A DNA stretch of 64,000 nucleotides, taken from the NCBI GenBank assembly GCA_030144725.1, contig JASKMD010000017.1:5251278-5315277 (forward strand), read 5' to 3'. Shown piece by piece: positions 41,538 through 52,370 of this stretch (its first letter is position 1; each line of letters begins with the position of its first letter). Source of the stretch: Haematococcus lacustris. Lineage: Eukaryota > Chlorophyta > Chlorophyceae > Chlamydomonadales > Haematococcaceae. The translations under genes were made by a program, and so were the position numbers. The notes beneath the pieces were generated by a model. That model ran no database searches, was not told the origin of the DNA, and worked only from the letters and a program-made list of their open reading frames with translations.

Positions 41538-42290
41538 CAGCTGTGACACCCGTGAGAAAAAGTTCGAATGGGCCAGCATGGGCCAACCAGGCCACCTCGT
41601 GCCGCGATTTTTGCACCCGCTTGCTGCATAAGTCTAGTCAGGGCTGTCCCTTGATTATTCCTTGCGCCCGCCAAAGTGGACCCCTCGAAGCAAAGCTTGT
41701 TTTGGTCATAGCTGGAAGTTTAGAGGTGCTGTGGTGAGCCCCACGTAGGCCCGTGCTCGAGTTGTGACCTTTTGCCGAACACATGTCGTCGGCCGTCTTG
41801 CTGGGTTAGCTGTCAGTAAGAACATTCCGCTTTTGTTCCGATGCGTAGCTGCAGAAATGAGCGCGTGAGCTTAACTAACCGTGGCCCCGACCGCGACCAT
41901 GCAGGGCTGCTGCAAACCCGGCCCCCGGTCCAGCCTGGGCGAGTTCTGGATTGAAACTACACAGTCAGCTCCACTTTAGCATAAGGTACGCGATGGGTTA
42001 AGCTGCACCACAATGCTTTCAGTGAGTGAACAATGGCAGGGATTTATATCATGCCACACACTGTGAGGTGTCACATGGCACATGTGTAACCAGTAGGCCT
42101 GGAACTTGTGTGGTGTGCTGACAGTGCTTATATCAACTCCCTGCCGTGATTTCATCTAAAGGTAAAATTGCAGACAATTACAGCATAGTTATAACTGCAG
42201 ACTGCAATGCCATGGATGATGTCATTGCCCAACAATACATCCCATGCATCACTTGCTGTGTGTGCTCTGCAGGTGCATGCCTACATTCCC
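41538..42290. repeat. Left terminal inverted repeat of the 3.9-kb transposon
   Basis: Inverted relative to 44,657-45,411, with indels and clustered mismatches; best blocks at 41,890-41,935 and 42,050-42,215. Confidence 0.7.
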
Positions 42291-44593
42291 ACATCCTCTT
42301 AAAGGCCGGTCCGTGCTGCTTGAGGGCATTGTGGTGAAGTTAGACCGATGCGTTCTTTGCACGGTGTCGACTGCACCATGCGTGATAGGCAGATGGCAAG
42401 CATGGACAGCTTTATGCGTGGCACCTAATGTGGAGGGGACAGACGCTATCTGGGAAGTACGTGATGCTTCTAAACTTAGCGGCCCAGCGCGTGGTGATGC
42501 CCTAGGGCCAGCCACCCTTGTGGACAACACACTCCGAGTTGGGTGTGAGGCAATGCGCCTCCCCCTTGTGGCCCACTACAAGTGTGTGCAACGGTTGAGG
42601 GTGGAGGCTAGCATTTGCCCACACTCACCGGGCAACAACAGCAGCAGCAGCAGCAGCAGCAGCAGGGGTGGTGGTGGGGAGGGGGCAGGAGGGCAGGGTG
42701 TGGGGCTGGGGCAGTGGGCACCATCCCCCTCTCGCTCTCAGCCACTTGGCCCAGCGCCGGGCAACAACAGCAGCAGCAACAGCAGGGGTGGTGGGGGGGG
42801 GGGGGGGCAGGAGGGCAGGGTGTGGGGCTGGGGCAGTGGGCACCATCCCCCTCTCGCTCTCAGCCACTTGGCCCAGCGCCGGGCAACAACAGCAGCAGCA
42901 ACAGCAGGGGTGGTGGGGGGGGGGGGGGCAGGAGGGCAGGGTGTGGGGCTGGGGCAGTGGGCACCATCCCCCTCTCGCTCTCAGCCACTTGGCCCAGCGC
43001 CGGGCAACAACAGCAGCAGCAACAGCAGGGGTGGTGGGGGGGGGGGGGGCAGGAGGGCAGGGTGTGGGGCTGGGGCAGTGGGCACCATCCCCCTCTCGCT
43101 CTCAGCCACTTGGCCCAGCGCCGGGCAACAACAGCAGCAGCAACAGCAGGGGTGGTGGGGGGGGGGGGGGCAGGAGGGCAGGGTGTGGTGCTGGGGCAGT
43201 GGGCACCATCCCCCTCTCGCTCTCAGCCACTTGGCCCAGCGCCGGGCAACAACAGCAGCAGCAACAGCAGGGGTGGGGTGGGGGGGGGGGGCAGGAGGGC
43301 AGGGTGTGGGGCAGTGGGCACAAATCTCTCCCTCGGGAGGCAGCAACAACGGTGGCATGGGGACTGCTGCGGCCAAGAGTTGGGCATCCTTGTTTGCTTC
43401 TGCTGCTCAAATGCCTTCCTTTTCTACCCCTCCCCAACAGAGCGTGCTGGCCCAGTTGCTCTCTTTCGGGCTTGTACCGTATGACAACGCTGGGCAGGGC
43501 CGTTGTGGACTTGAGTCTTTGTGGCATGGATTGGAGTTATCTGGCTCAGCACTACAGGTGTGGGGCCATGCATATGCATGTTGTGTGTGCTTGCTCACGT
43601 AACCATGCATGGTTAGGGGATCATGTTTGACTAATGCAACTGGTGCCGGTTTGCATTTTGCAGGGAGCGAGTTATGTGCGTGAACTCATGGTTCATGGTG
43701 TGTTAAAACTTGTGGACCTGGTTGAGCTGCGGCAGAACCAGCTGGCAATAAGGTTTTTGCAAAGCATCGAGCAGACTTTCCTACCCATTGAGTCGCCCAT
43801 GTTCTCATGCCGCTGGCCTGACCCTGTGAGCTTTGCACAGTGGGGTCAGCAATTCGCCGATCAGTACACAGCCCTCAGTGGACATCTTACACCTGGAGTT
43901 GAGCAGCATCTAGCTGAAGTGTATCGACCAGTGCCCATCACCAATGCGGGATGTGAGACAGCTTTGAAGCCATTGAGCAGCAGCAGAGTTGACAGGATGG
44001 GGGTGGCGCAGGTTGTAGCCCATGTCAAGGCCCACACAGAGCCATTGCACACCTGGCACCACTACATAACAGAAGCCAGCCTTGCAGCAAACAGGGCTGC
44101 GAAGCGAAGGCGCATGGCAGATGGCAAGGTCAACCCCCTCCTCCTTGTAGCCACCCCCCCCAACACCGCAGGCCCTTTGCTCTTAGCTGCTACCGGAGGT
44201 GCCGAGACCCCCAACCCCTCTCATGCAACCAGGGTTGCAACACAAGCTGGCAGTACACGCAAGCTACAAGAGCAGAAAAGGCGAGAGAAGCGAGCTGCAG
44301 CGGAGCTGTCCATCACCATGGAGTTTGCATCTACAGATACTCGACAGCAGTACCAGGCCGCAGCTGTGGAGCAACAGCAGGCTGCAAAAGAGCAAGCAAG
44401 CAATCGGGCAAGGATGGCAAAGCAGCAAATCCAAGCCATAGCCATGTACCGTTCTACAATACAGCCATTGCCTGAGAAAACAGTGAAGCTCAGCTTAGAT
44501 CAACTGAGGCAGTTGTGGGGTGTAGTAGGCCGGGGTCCTCCAGCAAAGACAGTCTGTGGGCTGCTGGATGCAATGGATGCACATGCACTTTGA
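42244..44593 (+). CDS. Transposon-encoded protein of unknown function (possible OTU-like motif)
   Basis: Coding pieces: about 42,272-42,630 (GIVVKLDRCVLCTVSTAPC, VAPNVEGTDAIWEVRDA), 43,441-43,557 and 43,664-44,593. The last two join in phase 0 across a GTGTGG…GCAG intron. The 121-bp array between the first two is probably intronic. GQGRCGLESLWHGLELSGSA followed by YVRELMVHGVL loosely recalls the OTU cysteine-protease pattern (G-x-G-x-C-G … R-x2-M/V). PITNAGCETALKPLSSSRVD then RMG loosely recalls hAT transposase C-termini. A Lys/Arg/Gln-rich helical region ends the protein. Both resemblances are weak and no DDE triad was found. The start codon is not resolved. Confidence 0.4.
42630..43321 (+). 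repeat. 121-bp tandem repeat with poly-G runs
   Basis: Six units starting GGGCAACAACAGCAGCAGCA at about 42,630, 42,759, 42,881, 43,002, 43,123 and 43,244, each with a run of 10-13 G. The period (121) is not a multiple of three, so each unit changes frame, yet all three plus frames stay open. It is therefore treated as non-coding (intron) sequence. Confidence 0.8.
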
Positions 44594-44656
44594 CCAATGT
44601 TGAATGGTGCTCTGACCTGTGGATATTACACGACCTCCACCTGCACGAGGTTGTTG

Positions 44657-45411
44657 AGATACGGAAACGCAGGATATGCACCTGCAATGTACACATAGCA
44701 GGTGCTGCATGTGGTGTGTTGTTGGGCAACGACATCTTCAATAACAATGGAGTCTGCGGTTATAACTATGCTGTAGTTGCCTGCAATTTTACCTTTAGAT
44801 GAAACTGCGGCAAGGGGTTGCTATGAGCACTGTCATATCACCACACAAGTTTCAGGCCTACTGGTCACACATGTGCCATGTGACACCACATCATGTGTGA
44901 TGTGGTACTATTCCCTGCCAAGAGGCACACACTTAGTGCATCGTCATGCAACCTAATCTATTGCGTACCTTGTGCCATGACGAGCCTACAGGTATATTTT
45001 CAGCCTCAAATTCGCTGTGGCTGGACCGGGGGCCGGGTTTGCAGCAGTTCTGCATGGTCGCAGTCGGGTCCACAATTCATGAGTCCCACGCGTTCATTTT
45101 GGCAGCTACGTAGCGGTACAAGTACCAATGTTCTCACTGGCATCGTCGGTCGCTCCACTTGCAAAGGGCACGAAAGTCAGCGCTCAAGCGATTACAAGCT
45201 TTGCGATGCGCATGGGGTCTATTGTACCGCACTCCGTCGACTGGACAGTTCTCTAGGCTTGGTCCAGATTCTTGGCAGGCTACGGAGGTGGACATCTGGC
45301 AGGGAGCTATCAGCGACGCGCTGAGCCCAGCGGTGCAAGTCTTACATGCTGGGATGGCCTGTACGTGATATGCGAAAAATATTCAAATTTCCGCAGGACG
45401 TGTCACAGCTG
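44657..45411. repeat. Right terminal inverted repeat of the 3.9-kb transposon
   Basis: Inverted partner of 41,538-42,290; ends GTGTCACAGCTG. Confidence 0.7.
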
Positions 45412-45420
45412 ACCGGGGTT

Positions 45421-45824
45421 CACAAGGTGTTGGGAAATGCACCAAGCAAGATCACATGAGGCAACTGGCTCGACAGCCCCCTCGTCCCACACTAGGGCCT
45501 CCATTTGCGTCGGCCCACTAGGGATCACTGGCGGGACTACTTAGAAGGTATTATTCCGGGATTGGCCTAGACATGGCAGTAGGCCGTAAGAAATACGTTT
45601 GTGACCAACACAGCCGGAGCTGGCTTGGCAGCCACGAGCTGCACTGTGGCGCATCACCACCCCTCGCTGCCCAATTCGGTGTCCCACCCAGAACCACCAG
45701 GTTGGTTGGTAATCACGCACCAAGATCTCCATCTGATCTCAAGTCCGTCACGGGGGGCAGACTGACCCACACTGCAACAACCTACAAGGCCTCTTTCGCG
45801 GGTGAGGAAAATTTGAGGTACATG
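45421..45824. other. Intergenic, nothing recognised
   Basis: Between the transposon's target duplication and the 3' end of the OPR gene; no feature supported. Confidence 0.4.
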
Positions 45825-46360
45825 TCACTTGGAGAAAATACACCACCACTCCTCTCCCGGCGGGACAGGCATGCCGGCCACCAACTTCCTCACTTCAGCC
45901 AGGGCTGCGTGTGTGTCCTCCACGGTCTCACTCTGCCCCTCGTCTGCTCGCTCACCGCCCTTGCCCCCCTGCCTCATGGCCCCCTCCTCATCCAGCCATC
46001 CATGCCGTGCAGCCCATGCAGCCACCATGCGGTACATGTCCCGGCACAGCCTGCCTCTGTCCGCCGCCCCGCCTGGCCGGTGGAAGTATCCGGAGTGCAA
46101 CAATACCCTCCAGGTGTGCAGCAGCAGGCTTGCACGCGTGCTCATGCCCCTCTGCTGCTGCTGGTGAGGTGTGGCAGGGGTCAGGAGGAGGAGGTGGCCA
46201 CCAGGGGGGCCCAGCAGTGCCCGGGCCTGATGCACCAGGCGCCTGCCCAGGCTGTCAATACCAGGAGCCACCCCTGCTGCTGCTGCTCCGGCTGCTCCTG
46301 CTGCTGCTGCTCCTGCTGCTGCTGCTCCTGCTGCTGCTGCTCCTGCTGCTGCTGCTCCTG

Positions 46361-46407
<47 letters not shown>

Positions 46408-49400
46408 GCTGCTATTGCTGCACCTGCTGCTCCTGCTGCTGCTGCTGCTCGTGGCAGTGGCAGTGAGGAATGTTGGTGCTGGGCCGCACCGAAGGCTGGC
46501 GTGGCAGCAGGCGAGGACTGGCTCCGCTGCCCAGGGAGTGTGCGAGGGGAAGGAGGGCAGTCAGCAGCCGGCACCCCCCCATGGTCACAGCCAGAGCCAG
46601 GGGAGAGCGGCTGCAAGGGGGGAGGGGAGCCAGCGGCCAGCATCACAGGTGACTGAGCCTGCATCTGGGCACCTGGTGCAGCAGCAGGGTCCAGGCGGTG
46701 CTGAGGCGACCCACTCCCTCTCATGCTGCTGCTGCTGGGGCCCTGGCCCTGGCCCTGGCCCTGGCCCTGGCCCTGGCCCTGGCCCTGGCCCTGGCCCTGG
46801 CCCTGGCCCTGGCCCTGGCCCTGGCCCTGGCCCTGGCCCTGGCCCTGGCCTCGCCCGAGCTTGGCCTGCTCAGCCAGCCGCCTCATACACAGGGCACCTA
46901 CCTGCTGCAGCAGGGCCCCTGTGGCTAAGCTGCAGACCACCAGCGGCTGCAGCACTTGGCCTCCTTGGCCCTGCCCTGACGCGCCCTGCCCTGCGTCGAA
47001 CCTGTCGGCCTCCCACGCCTCACCAGCTTCATCCCCCGCACCTGACCCAGTCCCAGGCCCTGGCCCTGCACGTGCCCCACCCCCTGCCGCCCCCCAGCCA
47101 GCACCAGCTGCCCCGACCCCTTGCCGTAGGGCCTGAGGTGCATGGAGGGGGCTCGGCCCTGCCACCTTGGCAGCAAGGGGGGCGTTGGGGGGGGTTGGGG
47201 AGGGTGGGGAGGGTATGGCTGCTGTTGCCATGTTGAGCCTGGCCAGGCCCAGCAGCGCTGGCACCCATTCCAGGATGTCTGCCAGCTGGTGCAGGCGGTA
47301 CTGGGCGGGGCTGGACAGCACCAGCTCCAACAGCCACGCCACGTCAGCATCTGTGAGGTGTGAGAGGTGGGCAGGGAAGGTGGGGCGGGTCAGGCTGGCC
47401 CTGGGGTACCGGCTGCTGGGGCCCAGGCTGGGTAGGGGGTGGTGGGGCTGCCGCGACACTAGCCATGCGCTGCTGCTGCTGGCACGTGGGTGTTGCGAGG
47501 GGGAGGGTGCAGGGCCAAGGCCAGGGCCAGGGCCAGGGTCAGGGTCAGGGCCCGCGGCAGGCTGCAGGTATGGGGCAATGGCGGCTGCTGGTTGCGGTGC
47601 GGCTGGCTGGGGGGTGGCAGGCAGGGGGGCTGGGGCTGGGTCAGGGCCAGGGCCTGGGTCAGGGTGAGGCGGTGGGGAAAAAGGTCTGCAAGCCCTGTGG
47701 CCTGTCTCTGGGACACACAGCCCCTGCCCTACCGCCACGCCCTCACTGCTGCCCCGGTTGCCCGTCAACAGTCGGCAGCCTCCACTGCTTCCAGCCACAC
47801 CGCCAGTTGCAGCTGTGGCCTGTCTGACCCCATTGCTGGTACAGCCACCTTGGTAGTGCAGAGTACAGGTGCTGGCCAGGGCTGGGCGCTGGGTGCATGG
47901 CCGGCCATCACATCTCATCAAGCCATGCGGCACCAGGCCTGAGTCATGACCTCCTGCCGGCAGCGGTGGCTGATCGCAGTCTTGCTCGCCTGCTAACACT
48001 ATAGCAGCCATTGCTGGACATAGACCCTCCCCCTCCTCCTTCTCCTCATTGCCGCCTTGCTGCCTCCCCTCCCCTTCCATTTCCCCTCCCACCCCCCCCC
48101 TCTCCTGCCCCCCCTCCCCCTCCCCCTCCCCCTGCTCTCTTTGTTTGCCTTGCTGCTGCCACTGTTCAGCTCTGATCACTTTGTGTTGTTGCCACCCTGG
48201 CTGGCCCCCCAGCTGCTGTGTCTCCTGCTGCTGCCCTGCTGACCTGCAGCCCAGAGCAGCTGCCAAGCCCCAAACAAAGCCCGCCACCTCCACCGCCGCT
48301 GCAAGTGGCAGCTGCTGCCGAGCTGATGCCATGACATACGGCAGCCAGCCAGCAGGCTCCAGGTCATCAGGGGCCTCAGAAGACCCTGACCCTGCACTCC
48401 CTGACAGCCCAGCAGCAGGCCAGAGGCCATCAGTGCCACGAGCTTGAAACCCATCACCTTGCATGGCGCATGGCGCATGCTGCATGGGTGCATGGCCACC
48501 AGGGGGCACTGCATGCCCACTCCTGGGCTGGCTGGTCTGCTGCTCAGCCGCCAAAGGGCTGATGAGGGCAGCCACAGGCGGAACAGGGCCTGCAGGGGGG
48601 CCGCTGACAAGGGGGCTGCTGCCTGCCCAGTCCCTGCCCAGGGGGGCCTGGTGCTCCTGGCCTGATACCCCGGGTGACGCTGTTCTCAGCCCCAGCTGCT
48701 GCCTGGCCTGCTGCTGCCTGTCCAGGGCAATGCAAGTCACCAGCTGCACCAGCTGCACGGCGCGGCACCATCTCAGCTTCTCCCTGCTGACAGCCAGCAC
48801 GGCAGCAGCCTCAGACCTGCCGCTGAAGCCCAGCCTGGAGCCCCCCCCTGCCCCCTGCTGCCCCTGGCCCTGCCCTTCACCCTGCTGCTGCTGCTGCTGC
48901 CCCTGGCCCTGCCCCTGCCCCTGCTGCCCCTGCCTTCTCAGCAGGCTGGCTGCCAGCATTGCCGGGAACCAGCGCTTTGCCGCCACCCTGCCAGCCTGTG
49001 AGGCCACCTTGAGCATCAGCTGCCTGCTGAGCTCAGGGTGAGGGGCAAAGCCCAACACGGCCAGCGCTGCCAGCAACTGGGCGGCTGCTGAGGGCCTCAG
49101 TGCAGGCATCTGCTGGTGCAGGGAGCGGGTGGCGGCAGACATCCAGGGGGGAGGGGGCCGGTAGCCCAGCTGGGCCATGCAGTCTAGCAGCAGCACCAGG
49201 GCCTGGGGGTCGGCCTGGGGGAGGAGGGGCTGGCTGTGCTGTGTCAGGCTGTGCAGCCAGGAGGGGGCGGGGCGCTGTCGCCAGTTGACCAAGGCCATGC
49301 AGAATAGGCACAACTCCTGGAAAGCAGAGGCAGCAGCAGCAGCAGCAGCAGCAGCAGGGGGGGCATCAGCAGCAGCGGTGGCAGAGGGCGCAGCAGGGAG

Positions 49401-51495
49401 GGGGCAGGTGAGGCAGTGGTGGTCAGGGGCAGTAGCGCTGTAATCATCGCTCGCCTGCCTGCTTGCCTGCCCGCCCGCTTGCCCGCCCACCTACCCGCCT
49501 GCCCGCCCGCCCGCTTGTTCGCCCGCCCACCCGCTTGCCCACCCGCCTGCCCCCTCACCCGTCTGTCCACCTGCCCACCTGCCTGCCCACCCACGCACTT
49601 GCAGCCCGTCCTCCCCACCTGCCCTTGTGCCCGCCTGCCCACCTGCTGCACCCTCCAGCCCACACCTGGGCAGAGGCAGCGGCCATACTGCGCTGGCTAG
49701 CAGCCATGAAGGCCGCCACAAAGCCTGGGCTGGGCGTGTGCTGCAGCGCCATGAGGCCATGAGCCACCATGGCCAAGGAGGTGGCACTGAGCGGGGAGTC
49801 AGGGGCAGGGGCAGGCCCCCCCGGGGCAGCAGCAACTGGGGGGGCGGCGGCTGGGGGGGCTGGGGGAGCAGCTGCTGGGGACAGGGGAGGCGAGGCGGCA
49901 GGGCTGCTAGCTGCTGTGTAGACAGCTGGTCCAGGCCATGGACCCACAACCCCTGGGGCAGCAGCAGTGGTTGTATGGGGCAGCACCCCTCCCCCCAGCA
50001 CCTGGACCCCCCTACCCTGCTGCTGTTGCTCCCGCTGCTGCTGCTGCTGCTGCTCTGCCTGCTGTTGCTCTTCTGCCTGCTCCTGCTGCTGCAGCTCCGA
50101 TTGCTGCTCCTGCTGCCGCTGCTGCTCCTGCTCCTGTGCCACCCACTGTGGGCAGTGAAGGCGGGTGCTCATTCCCAGGTGCACCCTGTCCAGCAGGAGG
50201 CTCAACACCTCCTCAGGGGGGAGGAGGCCCAGGCGGGGCAGGGCCCACATCAGCATACCCAGCGCCTGGCCACCCCAACTCGGCCCCAGCCGCACCACCG
50301 CAGCCAGCACCGCCCCCTCCCACTGCACCCGTGCCTTATCCCCTGCTGGTCCTGCCGATCCACGGCCTGGTCCTGCTGATCCCCAAGCTGCCTTTAGGGT
50401 TGGGGAGTGCAGGCGTGCCAGTGCCCACACCATCATGGCCAGGTCCTGGGTGGCAGCACCTGGCAGCTTCCAGGCAGCTGCCTTGTACCACCCCTGGATC
50501 CACTCCGCAGGGGGAGCGGCTTGCAGCCGTGCCACGGCCCAGATCAGCTGCGCTAGATGGCAGGCAGAGGCGCAGCGCATGTGACGCAGCCAGGCATGCA
50601 GGAGGGGGGCCAGCAGCCGGGGGCGCCAGGGGGGCTGCAGCCGCCCCAGGGCATGGGTGCAGATGGTCAGGCCTGCCAGGTCCAGGTCGGGCAGGCAGGC
50701 CAGCAGCATGGGGCGCCAGGTGCGAAGTAGGAAGTGGTGGACAGTTGGTGGGTGAGGGGGGGAGGGGGGGCAGCGAGGGGGTGTGGATGGCTTTGGGAGG
50801 AGAGGGCTGGGGTAGCAAGGGGTGGGCGGAGGGTGTGGGTGCCAGGCGGGGGCGCGGCTGCCAGGAGGCTGGGGGGCAGGCCAGGCGGGGGGGTAGGGGG
50901 GTGCAGAGTGAGGAGGGGGCCAGGGGCTCCTCACTAGGGGGAGGGAGGGGTGTGGGGGGGCGGGGCTGGCTGCTGTGAGCCAGGGAGGGGTGCTGGCCGG
51001 CTGCCATGCACTAGGCCGGGTGCTGGCAGGGCTGGGCTGCCCACTGGGGGTGCTGCTCCCTGCCTGCCCCTGCACCCGCTGCTGTGACAACCCAGGTGTG
51101 GGGTGGGGACCCTCCGGTCCCAGGCCCCAGGCCCCTACCCTGTTTTGAAACACGAGTGCTGACTCCAGCCCCAGCACCAAAGGCGGTCCAGGCCCAGGCC
51201 CTGGCCCTGGCCCTGGCTTGGTAATACCTGCTGTGGGTGGGAGCGGCGCAGGGGGCGGTGGCGGTGGGGCTGCTGCCTTCCCTGCCTGCCCGTGTGCCGC
51301 CCCCTGGGGAGGGCGCCTGCGTGCCTGCCCTGACTCTGCCAGCCTGACCAGGGCGCTGGCAATAGCCGTGACTGCCTGCGGGTCCAGCTGCTCCACAGCA
51401 GCTGCCACGTGGCGCTGCAACTCCTCTACGCTGCCCACGGACCGCAAGCCTTGCACAAAGTGCTTGTTGGGGTTGCCTGCATGCCGCCTGGCCAT
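45825..51495 (-). CDS. Octotricopeptide-repeat (OPR)-like organelle RNA-binding protein
   Basis: Two exons joined in phase 0: 51,495-49,666 (610 codons, ends SAQ) and 49,316-45,825 (starts ELCLFCMALV), about 1,773 residues. Degenerate 38-residue helical units of the OPR type recur: VTAIASALVRLAES, LAGLTICTHALGRLQPPWR, HLAQLIWAVARLQAAPPAEW, DLAMMVWALARLHSPTL, LGMLMWALPRLGLLPPEEV, LVLLLDCMAQLGYRPPPPWM and AAQLLAALAVLGFAPHPE. Such proteins control chloroplast or mitochondrial mRNAs one at a time. No RAP domain is seen at the end (…EEWWCIFSK). Very long Ala/Gln/Gly/Pro low-complexity inserts separate the repeats. The start at 51,495 (MARRHAGNPNKHF) was chosen because upstream Met at 51,675 adds only Pro-rich sequence; either could carry a transit peptide. 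Confidence 0.65.
46738..46850 (-). repeat. (GGCCCT)n tract coding Gly-Gln repeats
   Basis: About 18 units of GGCCCT. On the coding minus strand AGGGCC reads as an uninterrupted Gly-Gln run within the OPR protein. A triplet-rich block (CTGCTCCTGCTG) at 46,262-46,450 encodes an Ala/Gly stretch. Confidence 0.85.
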
Positions 51496-52370
51496 GGGCT
51501 GCGCCCTCTGTTGCTCAGGGGGGTGCAGCTGGTCGGTGTCCTGGGCGTGAACTTGAAGCTGTCCAGGATGCTGGTGCGTACACGGTGGTGGGGGGGGCTG
51601 TAGGGCACACGCTGCTGTGGGGCGTTGGGTTGGCGTGCACCTCAAGGTTGTGGGGCTAATCATGTGGCCCTGCACAAAGACAGTGAGGCAGAGAGGCTCA
51701 GAGGCTGCCTAGCCTCATGGCCTCCAGGTATCTGCTTCTGTCACAATGCCTGACGTCGTTCACCTTTCTCAGGCCCGCCTCAACCCGAAGCCTGCATCTT
51801 GTGCAGCGCAGGCCGACGCCATGAACTCATGGAGCCACTTGCGTTCGGCACGATGAATGCAGCCCTCCGAGCCAGTTCAGCCATTATAACTAGATAAGAA
51901 AGGCTGGGCACGACTGTTAGTGTGATGTTCGTGCGATGTGGTTGACTGGACATACCAAATCCGGCGAAACGGTGGATGGTAGGCACAGGAGAGCAGAGTA
52001 AATAAATCATTGAGACCAGACCTGGCCGTATAAGACTAAAACTTTCCGTCCAAAGCCCAGAGGCTGCAGCACGTTTAATAGTGGAGTGTAACAGGCACCT
52101 TCATGATTTAACCAGCATACGGGTGAGCATGCATGTCTCGAAACAACGGGGTTCTTGTTCTTGTGCTGGGTGTACGAAAACACGCCGTGCATGACATCGA
52201 CGCATGCACCACGTTTTGACAGTCTTCATTCCTAGCTGGGCAATGCAGAGTGTCCCTTCACTCCTTGTCTGTGTCTGTGCTCCACCTTGATTGTAATCCT
52301 TGTGCCGGATCACGTGCATCGAATATAAATTGCACTCTCTGCGGCTTCAATCCCTACAGCCCTCAAGCAA
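51496..52370. other. Divergent upstream region between OPR and GARS genes
   Basis: Holds the 5' flanks of the two divergently transcribed genes. No further gene is supported. ATATAAAT at 52,323 lies about 48 bp before the GARS start and is a candidate TATA element. Confidence 0.4.

Larger units (their letters stand above)
41538..45411 (+). mobile_element. Complete long-TIR DNA transposon (MULE-like by structure)
   Basis: Bounded by CAGCTGTGACAC (41,538) and GTGTCACAGCTG (45,411), with a perfect 9-bp duplication ACCGGGGTT at 41,529-41,537 and 45,412-45,420. Inverted arms of about 750 bp (41,538-42,290 and 44,657-45,411) are imperfect overall and strongest near the inner ends (CTAAAGGTAAAATTGCAG on both) and around AAACCCGGCCCCCGGTCCAG. 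The centre carries an ORF. A 9-bp duplication with long TIRs is typical of Mutator-like elements, but the encoded protein does not show an obvious MULE transposase. Confidence 0.75.

Noticed and set aside
42668..43630. Gly/Gln-rich ORFs of about 300 codons in three frames
   Set aside because: They arise from the 121-bp tandem repeat, which is open in every frame and is best explained as an intron.
46262..46465. Leucine-rich transmembrane-like ORF on the plus strand
   Set aside because: Antisense reading of CTG/CTC triplets that encode Ala/Gly in the OPR gene on the minus strand.
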